From assembly GCA_028280455.1 (NCBI GenBank), contig JANQLT010000125.1, positions 1 through 52,418 of the forward strand: a stretch of 52,418 nt of DNA, written 5' to 3'. Positions within the stretch are counted from its first letter, which is position 1; the number at the start of each line of letters is the position of its first letter. The notes below the pieces were generated by a model. That model ran no database searches, was not told the DNA's origin, and saw only the letters and a program-made list of their open reading frames with translations. Positions 7,717 through 16,023 of the stretch are shown here, piece after piece. Source of the stretch: Kiloniellales bacterium. GTDB lineage: Bacteria; Pseudomonadota; Alphaproteobacteria; Kiloniellales; JAKSDN01. The position numbers and the translations under genes are program-made.

Positions 7717-8889
7717 CTATCCCAGTTGCGGCAGGGCCTGAGCGATGTCGGCGATCAGGCTGTCCGGGTCCTCGTGGCCGATGCTGAAACGGACCAAGCG
7801 GCCCGCCTCCGACCAGGGCGTGGCGGTGCGCAGCGGCGCGACCGGCAGCACCAGGCTCTCGAAGCCGCCCCAGCTCACGCCGACGCTGAACATCGCCAGG
7901 GCATCGACGAAGGCATGGAGCTGCGCGTCGCTGCAGGGCCGGAAGAGCACGCCGAACAGGCCCGCGGCGCCGCCGAAGTCGCGCCGCCAGTGTTCGTGGC
8001 CGGGGCAATCGGCAAAGGCCGGGTGCAGCAGCTTGCGCACCTGCGGCTGCGCGCCGAGCCAGCGCGCCACCGTCAGGCCGGCCTCCTGCACCTGCTTCAT
8101 GCGCAGCTCGAGCGTGCGCAGCCCGCGCAGGGCGAGGAAGACGTCCTGCGACCCGGCCCGGTCGCCGAAGGCCAGGACCATGCGTCGCATCAGCTCGTAG
8201 GTCGCCTCGTTGCAGACGATGAAGCCGATCATGGCGTCGGCATGGCCGCCGATGTACTTGGAGCCGGAATGCACCACCACGTCGACGCCGAGCTGCAGCG
8301 GCCGGCAGAAGACCGGCGTCGCCCAGGTGCCGTCGAGGATCGAGACCGCGCCGCCGTCCCGCGCCACCCGGGCGATGGCCGGGATGTCGGGCACCTCGAA
8401 GGTGCCGGAGCCCGGCGCCTCGAACATCACCGCGCTGGTCTCCGGGCGCATCAGCGTTGCCAGGCCCGCGCCGATCATCGGGTCGAAGTACTCGATCTCG
8501 GCGCCGTAGCGGGCCAGCACCGTGTCGCAGAAGCCGCGCGTCGGCAGGTAGACGTTGTCGGCGACCAGGACGTGGCTGCCGGCCTTCGCCGCCGCCATCA
8601 GCGCCAGGGTGACCGCGGGCAGGCCGGCGGAGACCGAGACGCAGCCATGGCCGCCCTCCAGCGCCGCCATCATGCGCTCCAGGGCGAAGGAGGCCTGGTT
8701 GCCGTAGCGGCCGTAATAGAGCGTGCCTTGACTGTAGCGGTCCTCGCGCGCCGCCTCGAACTCGGCGAGCCTGTCGAACAGCAGGGTCGAGCTCTGCTCG
8801 ATCGGCAGGTTGATGGCGCGCCCGGCAACGGCCGGGCCCCGGCCCAGGTGCGCCAGCGCGTTCGCGAGAGGCGGCTCTTTCGCGGACAT
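7717..8889 (-). CDS. metC: Cystathionine beta-lyase family PLP enzyme (MetC-like)
   Basis: A protein of 390 residues of the Cys/Met-metabolism PLP family (fold type I). The cofactor lysine is in SGSKYIGGHAD (about residue 210), the YGRYGNQ motif near residue 60 contributes tyrosine/arginine contacts, and SAGLPAVTLALMA is the phosphate-binding turn. The YGRYGNQ and SKYIGGH forms favour beta-lyase over gamma-synthase. It would cleave cystathionine, cysteine conjugates or a related beta-substituted amino acid to pyruvate, ammonia and a thiol. I chose the ATG at 8889; an in-frame ATG at 8916 is possible, and neither has a strong ribosome site. The frame stays open far upstream opposite the next gene, but that part is not coding. 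It is divergent from the BisC-like gene. Confidence 0.85.
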   Translation of the reverse strand: MSAKEPPLANALAHLGRGPAVAGRAINLPIEQSSTLLFDRLAEFEAAREDRYSQGTLYYGRYGNQASFALERMMAALEGGHGCVSVSAGLPAVTLALMAAAKAGSHVLVADNVYLPTRGFCDTVLARYGAEIEYFDPMIGAGLATLMRPETSAVMFEAPGSGTFEVPDIPAIARVARDGGAVSILDGTWATPVFCRPLQLGVDVVVHSGSKYIGGHADAMIGFIVCNEATYELMRRMVLAFGDRAGSQDVFLALRGLRTLELRMKQVQEAGLTVARWLGAQPQVRKLLHPAFADCPGHEHWRRDFGGAAGLFGVLFRPCSDAQLHAFVDALAMFSVGVSWGGFESLVLPVAPLRTATPWSEAGRLVRFSIGHEDPDSLIADIAQALPQLG

Positions 8890-8941
8890 GGGAGACTCAC
8901 GTTCGGAAATCGGCATAAGGTGATGACAGCGGCGGCATAGC

Positions 8942-8974
8942 GTGTCAATATTCAATATAGTAGTTTCGTATATT
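8942..8974. promoter_or_regulatory. Shared 33-bp regulatory element, copy 1 (metC-like / bisC-like divergent region)
   Basis: Read on the minus strand this is AATATACGAAAC, then 7 variable bases, then TTGAATATTGACAC. The same layout occurs at 12629-12661, with 24 of 26 conserved bases and identical spacing. It holds a TTGACA facing the metC-like gene. On the plus strand it holds CAATAT, 17 bp, then TATATT (8969-8974) facing the bisC-like gene. It is therefore a promoter/operator candidate for both directions. The IclR-type regulator at 11357 is the obvious candidate binder (inference). Confidence 0.65.
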
Positions 8975-8985
8975 AGCACATCTTC

Positions 8986-11310
8986 ATGACCGATCCTGCC
9001 GCTTCTCGAGTCTCGCGCCCGACCTCGAGTCATTGGGGACCGGGCGTCGTCGAGCTGTCGGGCGACGGCCGGGTCGCCGTGCGCCCGCATCCCGGCGACC
9101 CCGACTCCTCGCGGATCAACGAGAACATCGCGGCGGGCCTGCGCGGCTCGGCGCGCGTGCTGCGGCCGGCGGTGCGCCGGAGCTATCTCGAGCGCGGCCC
9201 GCGTCATGCTAGCGGCGAGCGCGGCGCCGAGCCCTTCGTCGAGGTGAGCTGGGACAGGGCCCTGAGCCTGATCGCCGAGGAGCTCACCCGGGTCCGCGGC
9301 GCGCACGGCAACGAGGCGATCTTCGCCGGCTCCTACGGCTGGGCCAGCGCCGGGCGCTTCCACCACGCCCAGAGCCAGCTCAAGCGCTTCCTCAACGCCG
9401 CCGGCGGCTTCGTGCGCTCCGAGGGCAACTACAGCTACAACGCCGCGCTGGTCCTGATGCCGCACATCGTCGGCAACTTCCGCGATCACGTGAAGCAGGC
9501 CACCCGCTGGCGCACGGTCGCCGGCGCGGGCCGCCTTGTCGTCATGTTCGGCGGCATCCCGCTGCGCAACGCCCAGGTCTCCGGCGGCGGCGTCGGCCGG
9601 CACCGGCTGCGCGAGGAGCTGACGGCCTGCGCCGAGGCCGGCATCGACTTCGTCAACATAAGCCCGCTGCGCAACGACGCCGCCGCGGCCCTGAAGGCCG
9701 AATGGCTGGCGCCGCGGCCGGGCAGCGACACGGCGGTCATGATGGGCCTGGCGCACACGCTGCTGGCCGAGGGCCTGCACGACGCGGCCTTCCTCGAGCG
9801 CTACACGGTCGGCTTCGCCGCGGTCGCCGCCTACCTGCGCGGCGAGCGCGACGGCATCGTCAAGGATGCCGATTGGGCCGCCGCGCAATCCGGCCTCCCC
9901 GCCGAGCGCCTGCGCGAGCTGGCCCGGCAGATGGTCGCCGGGCGCACCCTGATCTGCACGGCGGTCGGCCTGCAGCGTGCCGACTACGGCGAGCAGCCGC
10001 TCTGGATGACCGTGGTCCTGGCGGCGATGCTCGGCCAGATCGGCCTGCCCGGCGGCGGCTTCGGCATCGGCTACGGCGCCGGCGCCAGCATCGGCACCAT
10101 GAACCGGCCGCTGCGCTGGCCGGCCTTCCCGCAAGGCCGCAACGCCGTGGAGAGCTTCGTGCCGGTCGCCATGGTCGCCGAGATGCTGCTGAACCCCGGC
10201 GGCGCCTACGACTACAACGGCCAGCGCCGGGTCTTTCCCGACATCCGCCTGGTCTGGTGGGCCGGCGGCAATCCCTTCCACCATCACCAGGACCTCAACC
10301 GGCTGCGCCAGGCCTTCCAGCGGCCGGAGAGCGTCATCGTCAACGAGATCGCTTGGACGGCGACGGCGCGGCACGCCGACATCGTGCTGCCCGTGGCCGC
10401 GCCGCAGGAACGCAGCGACTTCGGCGCCGGCACCCAGGACAACGCGCTGGTGCCCATGCCGCAGGCCTTGCCGCCGCCCGGCGAGGCGCGCAGCGAGTTC
10501 GAGATCTACAGCGAGCTGGAGCGCCGTCTCTCGCTCGGCACGCGCTTCAGCCGCCGGCTCAGCGCCGAGGAGTGGCAGGAGGAGATCTGGGCCGAGATGC
10601 GCGAGCAGGCCAAGGCCGGCGGCGTCGCGCTGCCGGACTGGCAGAGCTTCCTCGAGGGCGACATCCTGCAGCTCGACGATCCGGCGCCGGAGGCCGTCTA
10701 CCTCGCCGCCTTCCGCGCCGACCCGGAGGCACATCCCCTGGCCACGCCGAGCGGCCGCATCGAGCTCGCCTCCGAGGTCATCGCCGGCTTCGGCTACAAC
10801 GACTGCCCCGGTCATCCGACCTGGCTGCCGCCGCGCGGCTGGTCGAGCGAGGTGCAGCAAGGCTATCCCCTGCACCTGCTCTCGGGCCAGCCGGAGACCC
10901 GGCTACACAGCCAGTACGACAACGGCGCCTTCAGCCGCAGCCGGAAGGTCCAGGACCGCGAGCCGATCCTGATCAACGCGCAGGACGCCGCCGAGCGCGG
11001 CATCGCCGACGGCGACGTCGTGCTGGTCTTCAACGAGCGCGGCCGCTGCCTGGCCGGCGCGGTGGTGACCGAGGACATCCGCCCGGGAGTGCTCTTTCTC
11101 TGGACCGGCGCCTGGTACGACCCGGACTTCTCGGACAACCAGCACATGGACCGGCACGGCAATCCCAACGTCCTGACGCACGACCTGCGCACCTCGCGCC
11201 TGTCGCAGGGCCCGGCCGCCCATTCGGCCTTCGTCGAGGTCCGCAGGTTCGACGGCGAGCCGCCGCGGGTCGAGGCCTTCGACCCGCCGCTCGCAGGCGA
11301 CGATTGGTGA
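8986..11310 (+). CDS. Molybdopterin oxidoreductase of the DMSO reductase family, BisC-like
   Basis: A protein of 774 residues with the full domain order of the biotin/TMAO/DMSO sulfoxide reductase branch. It starts SSHWGPGVVEL, lacks an N-terminal iron-sulfur cysteine motif, and carries the molybdenum-ligand region GSYGWASAGRFHHAQ (serine near residue 121). The C-terminal molydopterin-dinucleotide domain includes LLSGQPETRLHSQYDNG. There is no twin-arginine signal, so it acts in the cytoplasm like BisC, which reduces biotin sulfoxide and methionine S-sulfoxide, and unlike periplasmic TorA or DorA. The neighbouring sulfur-amino-acid lyase suggests a sulfoxide substrate (inference). The ATG lies only 12 bp after a TATATT box with no ribosome site, so the mRNA may be nearly leaderless. 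Confidence 0.85.
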   Translation: MTDPAASRVSRPTSSHWGPGVVELSGDGRVAVRPHPGDPDSSRINENIAAGLRGSARVLRPAVRRSYLERGPRHASGERGAEPFVEVSWDRALSLIAEELTRVRGAHGNEAIFAGSYGWASAGRFHHAQSQLKRFLNAAGGFVRSEGNYSYNAALVLMPHIVGNFRDHVKQATRWRTVAGAGRLVVMFGGIPLRNAQVSGGGVGRHRLREELTACAEAGIDFVNISPLRNDAAAALKAEWLAPRPGSDTAVMMGLAHTLLAEGLHDAAFLERYTVGFAAVAAYLRGERDGIVKDADWAAAQSGLPAERLRELARQMVAGRTLICTAVGLQRADYGEQPLWMTVVLAAMLGQIGLPGGGFGIGYGAGASIGTMNRPLRWPAFPQGRNAVESFVPVAMVAEMLLNPGGAYDYNGQRRVFPDIRLVWWAGGNPFHHHQDLNRLRQAFQRPESVIVNEIAWTATARHADIVLPVAAPQERSDFGAGTQDNALVPMPQALPPPGEARSEFEIYSELERRLSLGTRFSRRLSAEEWQEEIWAEMREQAKAGGVALPDWQSFLEGDILQLDDPAPEAVYLAAFRADPEAHPLATPSGRIELASEVIAGFGYNDCPGHPTWLPPRGWSSEVQQGYPLHLLSGQPETRLHSQYDNGAFSRSRKVQDREPILINAQDAAERGIADGDVVLVFNERGRCLAGAVVTEDIRPGVLFLWTGAWYDPDFSDNQHMDRHGNPNVLTHDLRTSRLSQGPAAHSAFVEVRRFDGEPPRVEAFDPPLAGDDW

Positions 11311-11356
11311 CGGTCGTTGCCCGACTAGGGCCGGTTTGATAGGAGGGGCCTAAGAG

Positions 11357-12166
11357 TTGCAGCCCATGGATTCGGCCTCGTTGCCCGAGAAGCCCGAGAA
11401 ACAAGCCGCCGAGCGCCCGGTGCGCGTCGATTCGACGCTGTCGAAAGGCCTACAGGTCCTCGAGGCCCTGGCCAAGTCCAAGTCCGGCAAGGGCGTCACC
11501 GAGCTCTCCCGCGAGCTGGCGCTGACCAAGTCCAACACCTTTCGCCTGCTGCGGACGCTGACGGCCCTGGGCTACGTCCGCAACTCCGACTCCAAGGCCT
11601 ATTCGGCGACCATGAAGGTCTGGCAGGTCGGCCGCACGGTGGTCGAGAACCTCGACCTGCCGAAGATCGCCGGCCCGCAGATGCGCATGCTGTCGCGCGA
11701 GACCGGCGAAGCGATCTATCTCGCCGTGCCCGACATCTTCTCGGTGATCTACATCGACAAGATCGAGAGCACCAAGCCGATCCGCTCCTGGAACCCGATC
11801 GGCGGCAGCGCGCCGCTGCACTGCGTCGGGACCGGCAAGGCGCTGCTGGCCGCCGACTACGAGCGCCTGCGCGACCAGATGCGCGGCCACCTGGACAAGT
11901 TCACGGACCGGACCATCACCTCCATGAAGCGCCTCGACGCCGACGTCGCGGCGACCTTGGAGCGCGGCTATGCCGTCGACACCGGCGAGTACCGCGAGCG
12001 GATCTTCAGCTTCGGCGCCGTGGTCAGGCTGCCGAACGGACGGCCTATCGCCGCCGTCGGCGTGTCGGTGCCGGACGTGAACCTGACCAAGGGCCGGGAC
12101 AAGGAGATCGGCGAGCTGGTGCTCGAGGCCGCGGAAGGCGTGTCCGAAGCGCTGAAGGCCCTCTAG
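11357..12166 (+). CDS. IclR-family transcriptional regulator
   Basis: A cytosolic regulator of 269 residues. The N-terminal winged helix-turn-helix covers about residues 20-85 (SKGLQVLEALAKS, GVTELSRELALTKSNTFRLL). The C-terminal ligand domain has the IclR pattern HCVGTGKALLA and a later RGYAVDTGEYRERIFSFGAV. A TTG at 11357 is the best start, because AGGAGGGG (11341-11348) is correctly spaced for it and too far from the ATG at 11366. It lies between the two divergent promoter regions that share a 33-bp element, so it probably controls the metC-like/bisC-like and rhodanese/oxidase units in response to a pathway intermediate. Both the target and the effector are inference. Confidence 0.88.
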   Translation: MQPMDSASLPEKPEKQAAERPVRVDSTLSKGLQVLEALAKSKSGKGVTELSRELALTKSNTFRLLRTLTALGYVRNSDSKAYSATMKVWQVGRTVVENLDLPKIAGPQMRMLSRETGEAIYLAVPDIFSVIYIDKIESTKPIRSWNPIGGSAPLHCVGTGKALLAADYERLRDQMRGHLDKFTDRTITSMKRLDADVAATLERGYAVDTGEYRERIFSFGAVVRLPNGRPIAAVGVSVPDVNLTKGRDKEIGELVLEAAEGVSEALKAL

Positions 12167-12185
12167 GCAACGCGACGCGACGGGC

Positions 12186-12608
12186 CTAGCGGCCGCCTGA
12201 CTCCCGCTCCTGCTTCGGCTTGGCGAGCTCGACCGGGCCGCCGCGCTTCTCCCAGTCCGAGAAACCGTCCTTCAGGTGGGCGGCCTCGAAGCCCATGTCC
12301 TGCAAGGTCGCCACCGTCAGGGCCGAGCGCCAGCCCGAGGCGCAGTGGAAGACGAATCGCCTGTCCTCCCCGAAGATCGCCTTGAAGTAGGGGCTCTCGG
12401 GGTCGATCCAGAACTCGGCCATGCCGCGCGGGCAGTGGAAGCTGCCGGGGATGAAGCCCGAGCGCTGCCGCTCGCGGATGTCGCGCAGATCGACGAAGAC
12501 CACCGAGGGATCGCCGACCAGGCCGAGGGCCTCGTCGGTCTCCAGCTCGTCGATACGCGCGCGCGCGGCCTCGACCATCGCGGCGACGGAGGTCTTCAAA
12601 GGGCGCAT
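12186..12608 (-). CDS. Single-domain rhodanese-like protein
   Basis: A small cytosolic protein of 140 residues with one rhodanese domain. It shows VVFVDLRDIRERQRSGFIPGS (about residues 36-56) and the active-site loop HCASGWRS with a cysteine near residue 89. This catalytic cysteine would carry a persulfide, so sulfur transfer is the likely role rather than a non-catalytic regulatory fold. It is convergent with the IclR gene (19 bp apart) and divergent from the FAD oxidoreductase operon. Its start lies about 20 bp from the TATATT box of the shared 33-bp element. With the lyase and BisC-like enzyme it adds a third sulfur-linked function to the locus. Confidence 0.85.
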   Translation of the reverse strand: MRPLKTSVAAMVEAARARIDELETDEALGLVGDPSVVFVDLRDIRERQRSGFIPGSFHCPRGMAEFWIDPESPYFKAIFGEDRRFVFHCASGWRSALTVATLQDMGFEAAHLKDGFSDWEKRGGPVELAKPKQERESGGR

Positions 12609-12628
12609 GAGGCACTCGCTACTGTTTC

Positions 12629-12661
12629 AATATACAGAACAAAGATTTTGAATATTGACAC
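12629..12661. promoter_or_regulatory. Shared 33-bp regulatory element, copy 2 (rhodanese / FAD oxidase divergent region)
   Basis: This reads AATATACAGAAC, 7 variable bases, then TTGAATATTGACAC on the plus strand, the same layout as 8942-8974 in the opposite orientation. It contains an inverted TCAATAT / ATATTGA pair (12627-12633 and 12652-12658). On the minus strand CAATAT and TATATT are 17 bp apart and face the rhodanese gene. TTGACA (12655-12660) faces the oxidase operon, but no good -10 box follows it. The 147-bp gap holds nothing else obvious. Confidence 0.65.
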
Positions 12662-12755
12662 AACAGTCGCCTTGCGACAAGCTACGCGAAGCGTCGCACA
12701 ACAAGGAAAGCCTGGCCCGCCAAGGGGCCGTGCGAAGGCAACACGGACGCCCGCG

Positions 12756-14030
12756 ATGATCAACGGCAAGGCCGCCATCTCTCTCTGGGACAGCTCCGCG
12801 GAAGAGACGGACCCCTACGAGCCCCTCGAGGGCGACGCCGCGACGCGGCTCGCCATCGTCGGCGGCGGCTTCACCGGCCTCTCCACCGCGCTGCACGCTG
12901 CCGAGCGCGGCATCGATTGCCTCGTCCTGGAAGCCGAGCAGATCGGCTACGGCGGCTCCGGCCGCAACGTCGGCCTGGTCAACGCCGGCCTCTGGCTGCC
13001 GCCGCAGGACGTGCGCGCCCGCCTCGGCGAGGCGCGCGGCGCCGCGCTGATCAAGCTGCTCGGCGACGCGCCGGGCTACGTGCAGTCGCTGATCGAGCGC
13101 CACCAGATCCGCTGCGAGGTCACGCGCACGGGCACCATTCACGCCGCCCATTCGCCGAAGGGCTTCGAGGACCTGGCGCGGCGCGCGGAGGAGTGGCAGC
13201 GCCTGGACGCGCCGGTCGACCTGCTGTCGCGCGAGAGGGCCGCCGAGATGATCGGCAGCGGCAGCTTCCACGGCGGCCTGCTCGACCATCGCGCCGGCAC
13301 GATCAACCCGATGGGCTATGCGCGCGGCCTGGCCCGCGCGGCCAGCGGCGCCGGCGCCAGGATCGCCACCGGCACGCGGGTCCGCAAGCTGCGGCGCGAC
13401 GGCGACAAGTGGGTCGTCGAGACGGAGCGCGGCGCGGTCACCGCCGAGGCCGTCGTGCTGGGCACCAATGCCTATTCCGACGACCTCTGGCCGGGCTTGC
13501 GGCAGACCTTCACGATGATCCACTTCTTCCAGCTCGCCACCACGCCCCTCGGCGACCGGGCCAAGACGATCCTCGCCGGCGGCCAGGGCCTGTGGGACAC
13601 CGGGCCGATCATGTTCTCCCTGCGCCGCGATGCCTTCGGCCGGCTAATCATCGGCTCGATGGGCAGCCTCGTCGGCGGCATGCAGGGCCTGTCGCGGCGC
13701 TGGGCCGCGCGGACGCTCAAGCGGCTGTTCCCGGATCTGGGCGAGGTCGCCTTCGAGCATTCCTGGCACGGCCAGATCGCCATGACGCCCGATCACCTGC
13801 CGCGCATTCACCGCCTGGCCGACGGCCTCTACACGCCGATCGGCTACAACGGCCGCGGCATCACGCCGGGCACGATCTTCGGCAAGGCCATGGCCGAGCT
13901 GATGTCCGGCGGCAAGGAGGAAAACCTGCCGCTGCCGCTCTCGGAACCGAAGCGCGTCGGCTCGGCCCCGGTGATGTCGCGTCTCTATCAGGTGGCCTTC
14001 ACCGCCAACCAGATTCTCAGATCTCTCTGA
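12756..14030 (+). CDS. FAD-dependent amine/amino-acid oxidoreductase (DAO/PuuB-like)
   Basis: A flavoprotein of 424 residues in the D-amino-acid oxidase fold group. The dinucleotide-binding motif is LAIVGGGFTGLSTALH (about residues 32-47), followed by GYGGSGRNVGLVNAGLW, the pattern of gamma-glutamylputrescine oxidase and related secondary-amine oxidases. The C-terminus has the typical GYNGRGITPGTIFGK flavin-binding segment. It probably oxidises a primary or secondary amine or N-substituted amino acid to an imine, giving an aldehyde or keto acid. The ATG at 12756 fits the family start, though its ribosome site is weak. It is the first gene of a four-gene operon. Confidence 0.85.
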   Translation: MINGKAAISLWDSSAEETDPYEPLEGDAATRLAIVGGGFTGLSTALHAAERGIDCLVLEAEQIGYGGSGRNVGLVNAGLWLPPQDVRARLGEARGAALIKLLGDAPGYVQSLIERHQIRCEVTRTGTIHAAHSPKGFEDLARRAEEWQRLDAPVDLLSRERAAEMIGSGSFHGGLLDHRAGTINPMGYARGLARAASGAGARIATGTRVRKLRRDGDKWVVETERGAVTAEAVVLGTNAYSDDLWPGLRQTFTMIHFFQLATTPLGDRAKTILAGGQGLWDTGPIMFSLRRDAFGRLIIGSMGSLVGGMQGLSRRWAARTLKRLFPDLGEVAFEHSWHGQIAMTPDHLPRIHRLADGLYTPIGYNGRGITPGTIFGKAMAELMSGGKEENLPLPLSEPKRVGSAPVMSRLYQVAFTANQILRSL

Positions 14031-14055
14031 CTCCGGCCGAAGGACGATCATCGCC

Positions 14056-14808
14056 ATGACGGAAAGACCCATCGCCCTGGTCACGGGCGGCGCCCAGGGT
14101 ATCGGCTATGCCTGCGGCGAAGCCCTCGCGGACGACGGCGCGCGCGTCGTGCTGGCCGACATCAACGCGGAGGGCGTCCAGGCCGCAGCGGCCAAGCTCG
14201 GGCGGGACAGCCTCGGCCTGGCCTGCGACATGGGCGAGCCGGCGCAGATCGCGGCGCTGTTCGAGCGCATCGAGGCCGAGCTCGGGCCGGTCTCGATCCT
14301 GGTCAACAACGCCGGCATCGCCGCGCCCGGCGACTTCCTGGAGACCAGCCTGGAGCAGTTCCGTAAGGTCATCGACGTCAACCTGACCGGCAGCTTCCTG
14401 GCCCTGCAGCGCGCGGCCAAGACCATGGTCGCCGAGGGCATCGAGGGCGCCATCGTCAACATGTCCTCGATCAACGCCCAGGTCGCGATCCCCTCGATCG
14501 CCGCCTACTGCGCCTCCAAGGGCGGCATCATGCAGCTCACCAAGGCGACGGCCCTGGCCCTGGCGCCGCACAACATCCGGGTCAACGCCGTCGGCCCCGG
14601 CTCGGTCGACACCGAGATGATGGCGGGCGTCAACGCCAACCCGGAAGCGATGAAGATGGTCATGTCGCGCACGCCGCTGAAGCGGGTCGCCCGGCCGCGC
14701 GAGATCGGCGACGTCGTCGCCTTCCTGGCCAGCCCCAAGGCGAGCTACATTACCGGCGAGACCATCTATGTCGATGGCGGTCGCATCGGCATGAACTACA
14801 CCTGCTGA
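14056..14808 (+). CDS. Short-chain dehydrogenase/reductase
   Basis: A classical SDR of 250 residues. The cofactor motif TGGAQGIG is at about residues 10-17, the NNAG motif is near residue 86, and the catalytic Ser-Tyr-Lys set is in MSSINAQ and AAYCASKGG. The C-terminal ITGETIYVDGG is standard for the FabG-like group. It would oxidise or reduce a hydroxyl/carbonyl with NAD(P)H. It starts 25 bp after the oxidase stop, which places it as the second step of the operon. The exact substrate is unknown. Confidence 0.88.
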   Translation: MTERPIALVTGGAQGIGYACGEALADDGARVVLADINAEGVQAAAAKLGRDSLGLACDMGEPAQIAALFERIEAELGPVSILVNNAGIAAPGDFLETSLEQFRKVIDVNLTGSFLALQRAAKTMVAEGIEGAIVNMSSINAQVAIPSIAAYCASKGGIMQLTKATALALAPHNIRVNAVGPGSVDTEMMAGVNANPEAMKMVMSRTPLKRVARPREIGDVVAFLASPKASYITGETIYVDGGRIGMNYTC

Positions 14809-14845
14809 GCCTTTCGCCTGCTGAGCCTTTCGCCGAGGAGCGGAC

Positions 14846-16012
14846 ATGACATCCCTGCACGGACTCAAGGTCGTCGAATTCTGCGAGATCGCCGCGGGCC
14901 CCTTCTGCGCCATGCTGCTTGCCGACATGGGCGCGGAGGTGATCAAGGTCGAGCGGCCGGCCGGCGACGCCATGCGCTCCTGGCCGCCGGTCAACGACGG
15001 CTACAGCGAGAACTTCGCCTCGATCAACCGCAACAAGCGCTCCGTCGTCCTGGACATGAAGACCGAGGCGGGCCTGCGCTCGGCCAAGGCGCTGATCCTC
15101 GACGCCGACGTGGTGGTCGAGAACTTCCGGCCCGGCGTCATGGCGCGGCTCGGCATCGACTACGAGACCATGTCGGCCGAGAAGCCCGCCCTGATCTACT
15201 GCTCGATCTCGGCCTTCGGGCAGAGCGGCCCGCGCTCGCGCGAGGGCGGCTTCGACCTGACCATGCAGGCCATGTCCGGCATCATGAGCGTCACCGGCGA
15301 GCCGGGCGGCGCGCCGACCAAGTGCGGCGTGCCGCTCTGCGACTTCGTGGCGGCGCTCTACGGCGCCTTCGGCGTGGTCTCGGCACTGCACGAGCGGCAG
15401 AGAAGCGGCAAGGGCCAGAACCTCGACGTCTCCATGCTCGGCACCTCGCTGGCGATCGCCGCCTTGCAGACCAGCGAGTACTTCGGCACCGGCAAGGACC
15501 CGCGCAAGCTCGGCTCGGCCCATCCGCGCAACGCGCCCTACCAGGCCTTCCGAGCCAAGGACGGCCACTTCGGCATGGCCGCCGGCAACAACGGCCTCTG
15601 GCACCTGGTCTGCGACGTGGTCGCCCTGCCCGCGCTGAAGAGCGACGAGCGCTACCTGACGCCGACCCTGCGGGCGCAGAACCAGGAAGTGCTGCGCGAG
15701 ACCCTGGAGGCGGTCTTCGAGACCGAGCCCGTCGCCCATTGGCTCGCCGCCTTCGCGGAGGCCGGCGTGCCCTGCAGCCCGATCAACAGCTACGCCGAGG
15801 CGCTCGACGATCCGCAGGTCCGGCACATGGGCTGGGTGCAGGACCTCACCCTGGCCAATGGCAAGGCGACCAAGACCTTCGGCTCGCCCCTGCGGATCAA
15901 CGGCGAGACCCTGGCGATCGCCGCCCGCCCGCCGGGCCTCGGCGAGCACACGGAAGAGGTGCTCGGCCAGCTCGACCCGGAGGCCTTGAAGACACCCGTG
16001 ATGTCGGCCTAG
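14846..16012 (+). CDS. CaiB/BaiF family (class III) CoA-transferase
   Basis: A protein of 388 residues with the class III CoA-transferase layout. It begins LKVVEFCEIAAGPFCAMLLADMG, followed by EVIKVERPAGD, the NRNKRSVVLDMKTE strand-helix segment and GGFDLTMQAMSGIMSVTGEP, whose aspartate (about residue 137) is in the position that forms the acyl-anhydride intermediate. The C-terminal small domain carries PCSPINSYAEALDDPQV. It would transfer CoA between an acyl-CoA donor and the carboxylate made by the upstream enzymes. An AGGAGCGG ribosome site is present. The next gene starts 11 bp after the stop. Confidence 0.9.
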   Translation: MTSLHGLKVVEFCEIAAGPFCAMLLADMGAEVIKVERPAGDAMRSWPPVNDGYSENFASINRNKRSVVLDMKTEAGLRSAKALILDADVVVENFRPGVMARLGIDYETMSAEKPALIYCSISAFGQSGPRSREGGFDLTMQAMSGIMSVTGEPGGAPTKCGVPLCDFVAALYGAFGVVSALHERQRSGKGQNLDVSMLGTSLAIAALQTSEYFGTGKDPRKLGSAHPRNAPYQAFRAKDGHFGMAAGNNGLWHLVCDVVALPALKSDERYLTPTLRAQNQEVLRETLEAVFETEPVAHWLAAFAEAGVPCSPINSYAEALDDPQVRHMGWVQDLTLANGKATKTFGSPLRINGETLAIAARPPGLGEHTEEVLGQLDPEALKTPVMSA

Positions 16013-16023
16013 GCGCCGAAGCG

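Noticed and set aside
8917-10875. Upstream extension of the metC-like frame opposite the BisC-like gene
   Set aside because: The family alignment begins at MSAKEPP; the extra residues are a shadow of the molybdoenzyme gene.
3673-12661. The transporter palindrome as another copy of the IclR-region element
   Set aside because: Half-sites differ (CATATCAG against TCAATAT) and the spacing does not match.
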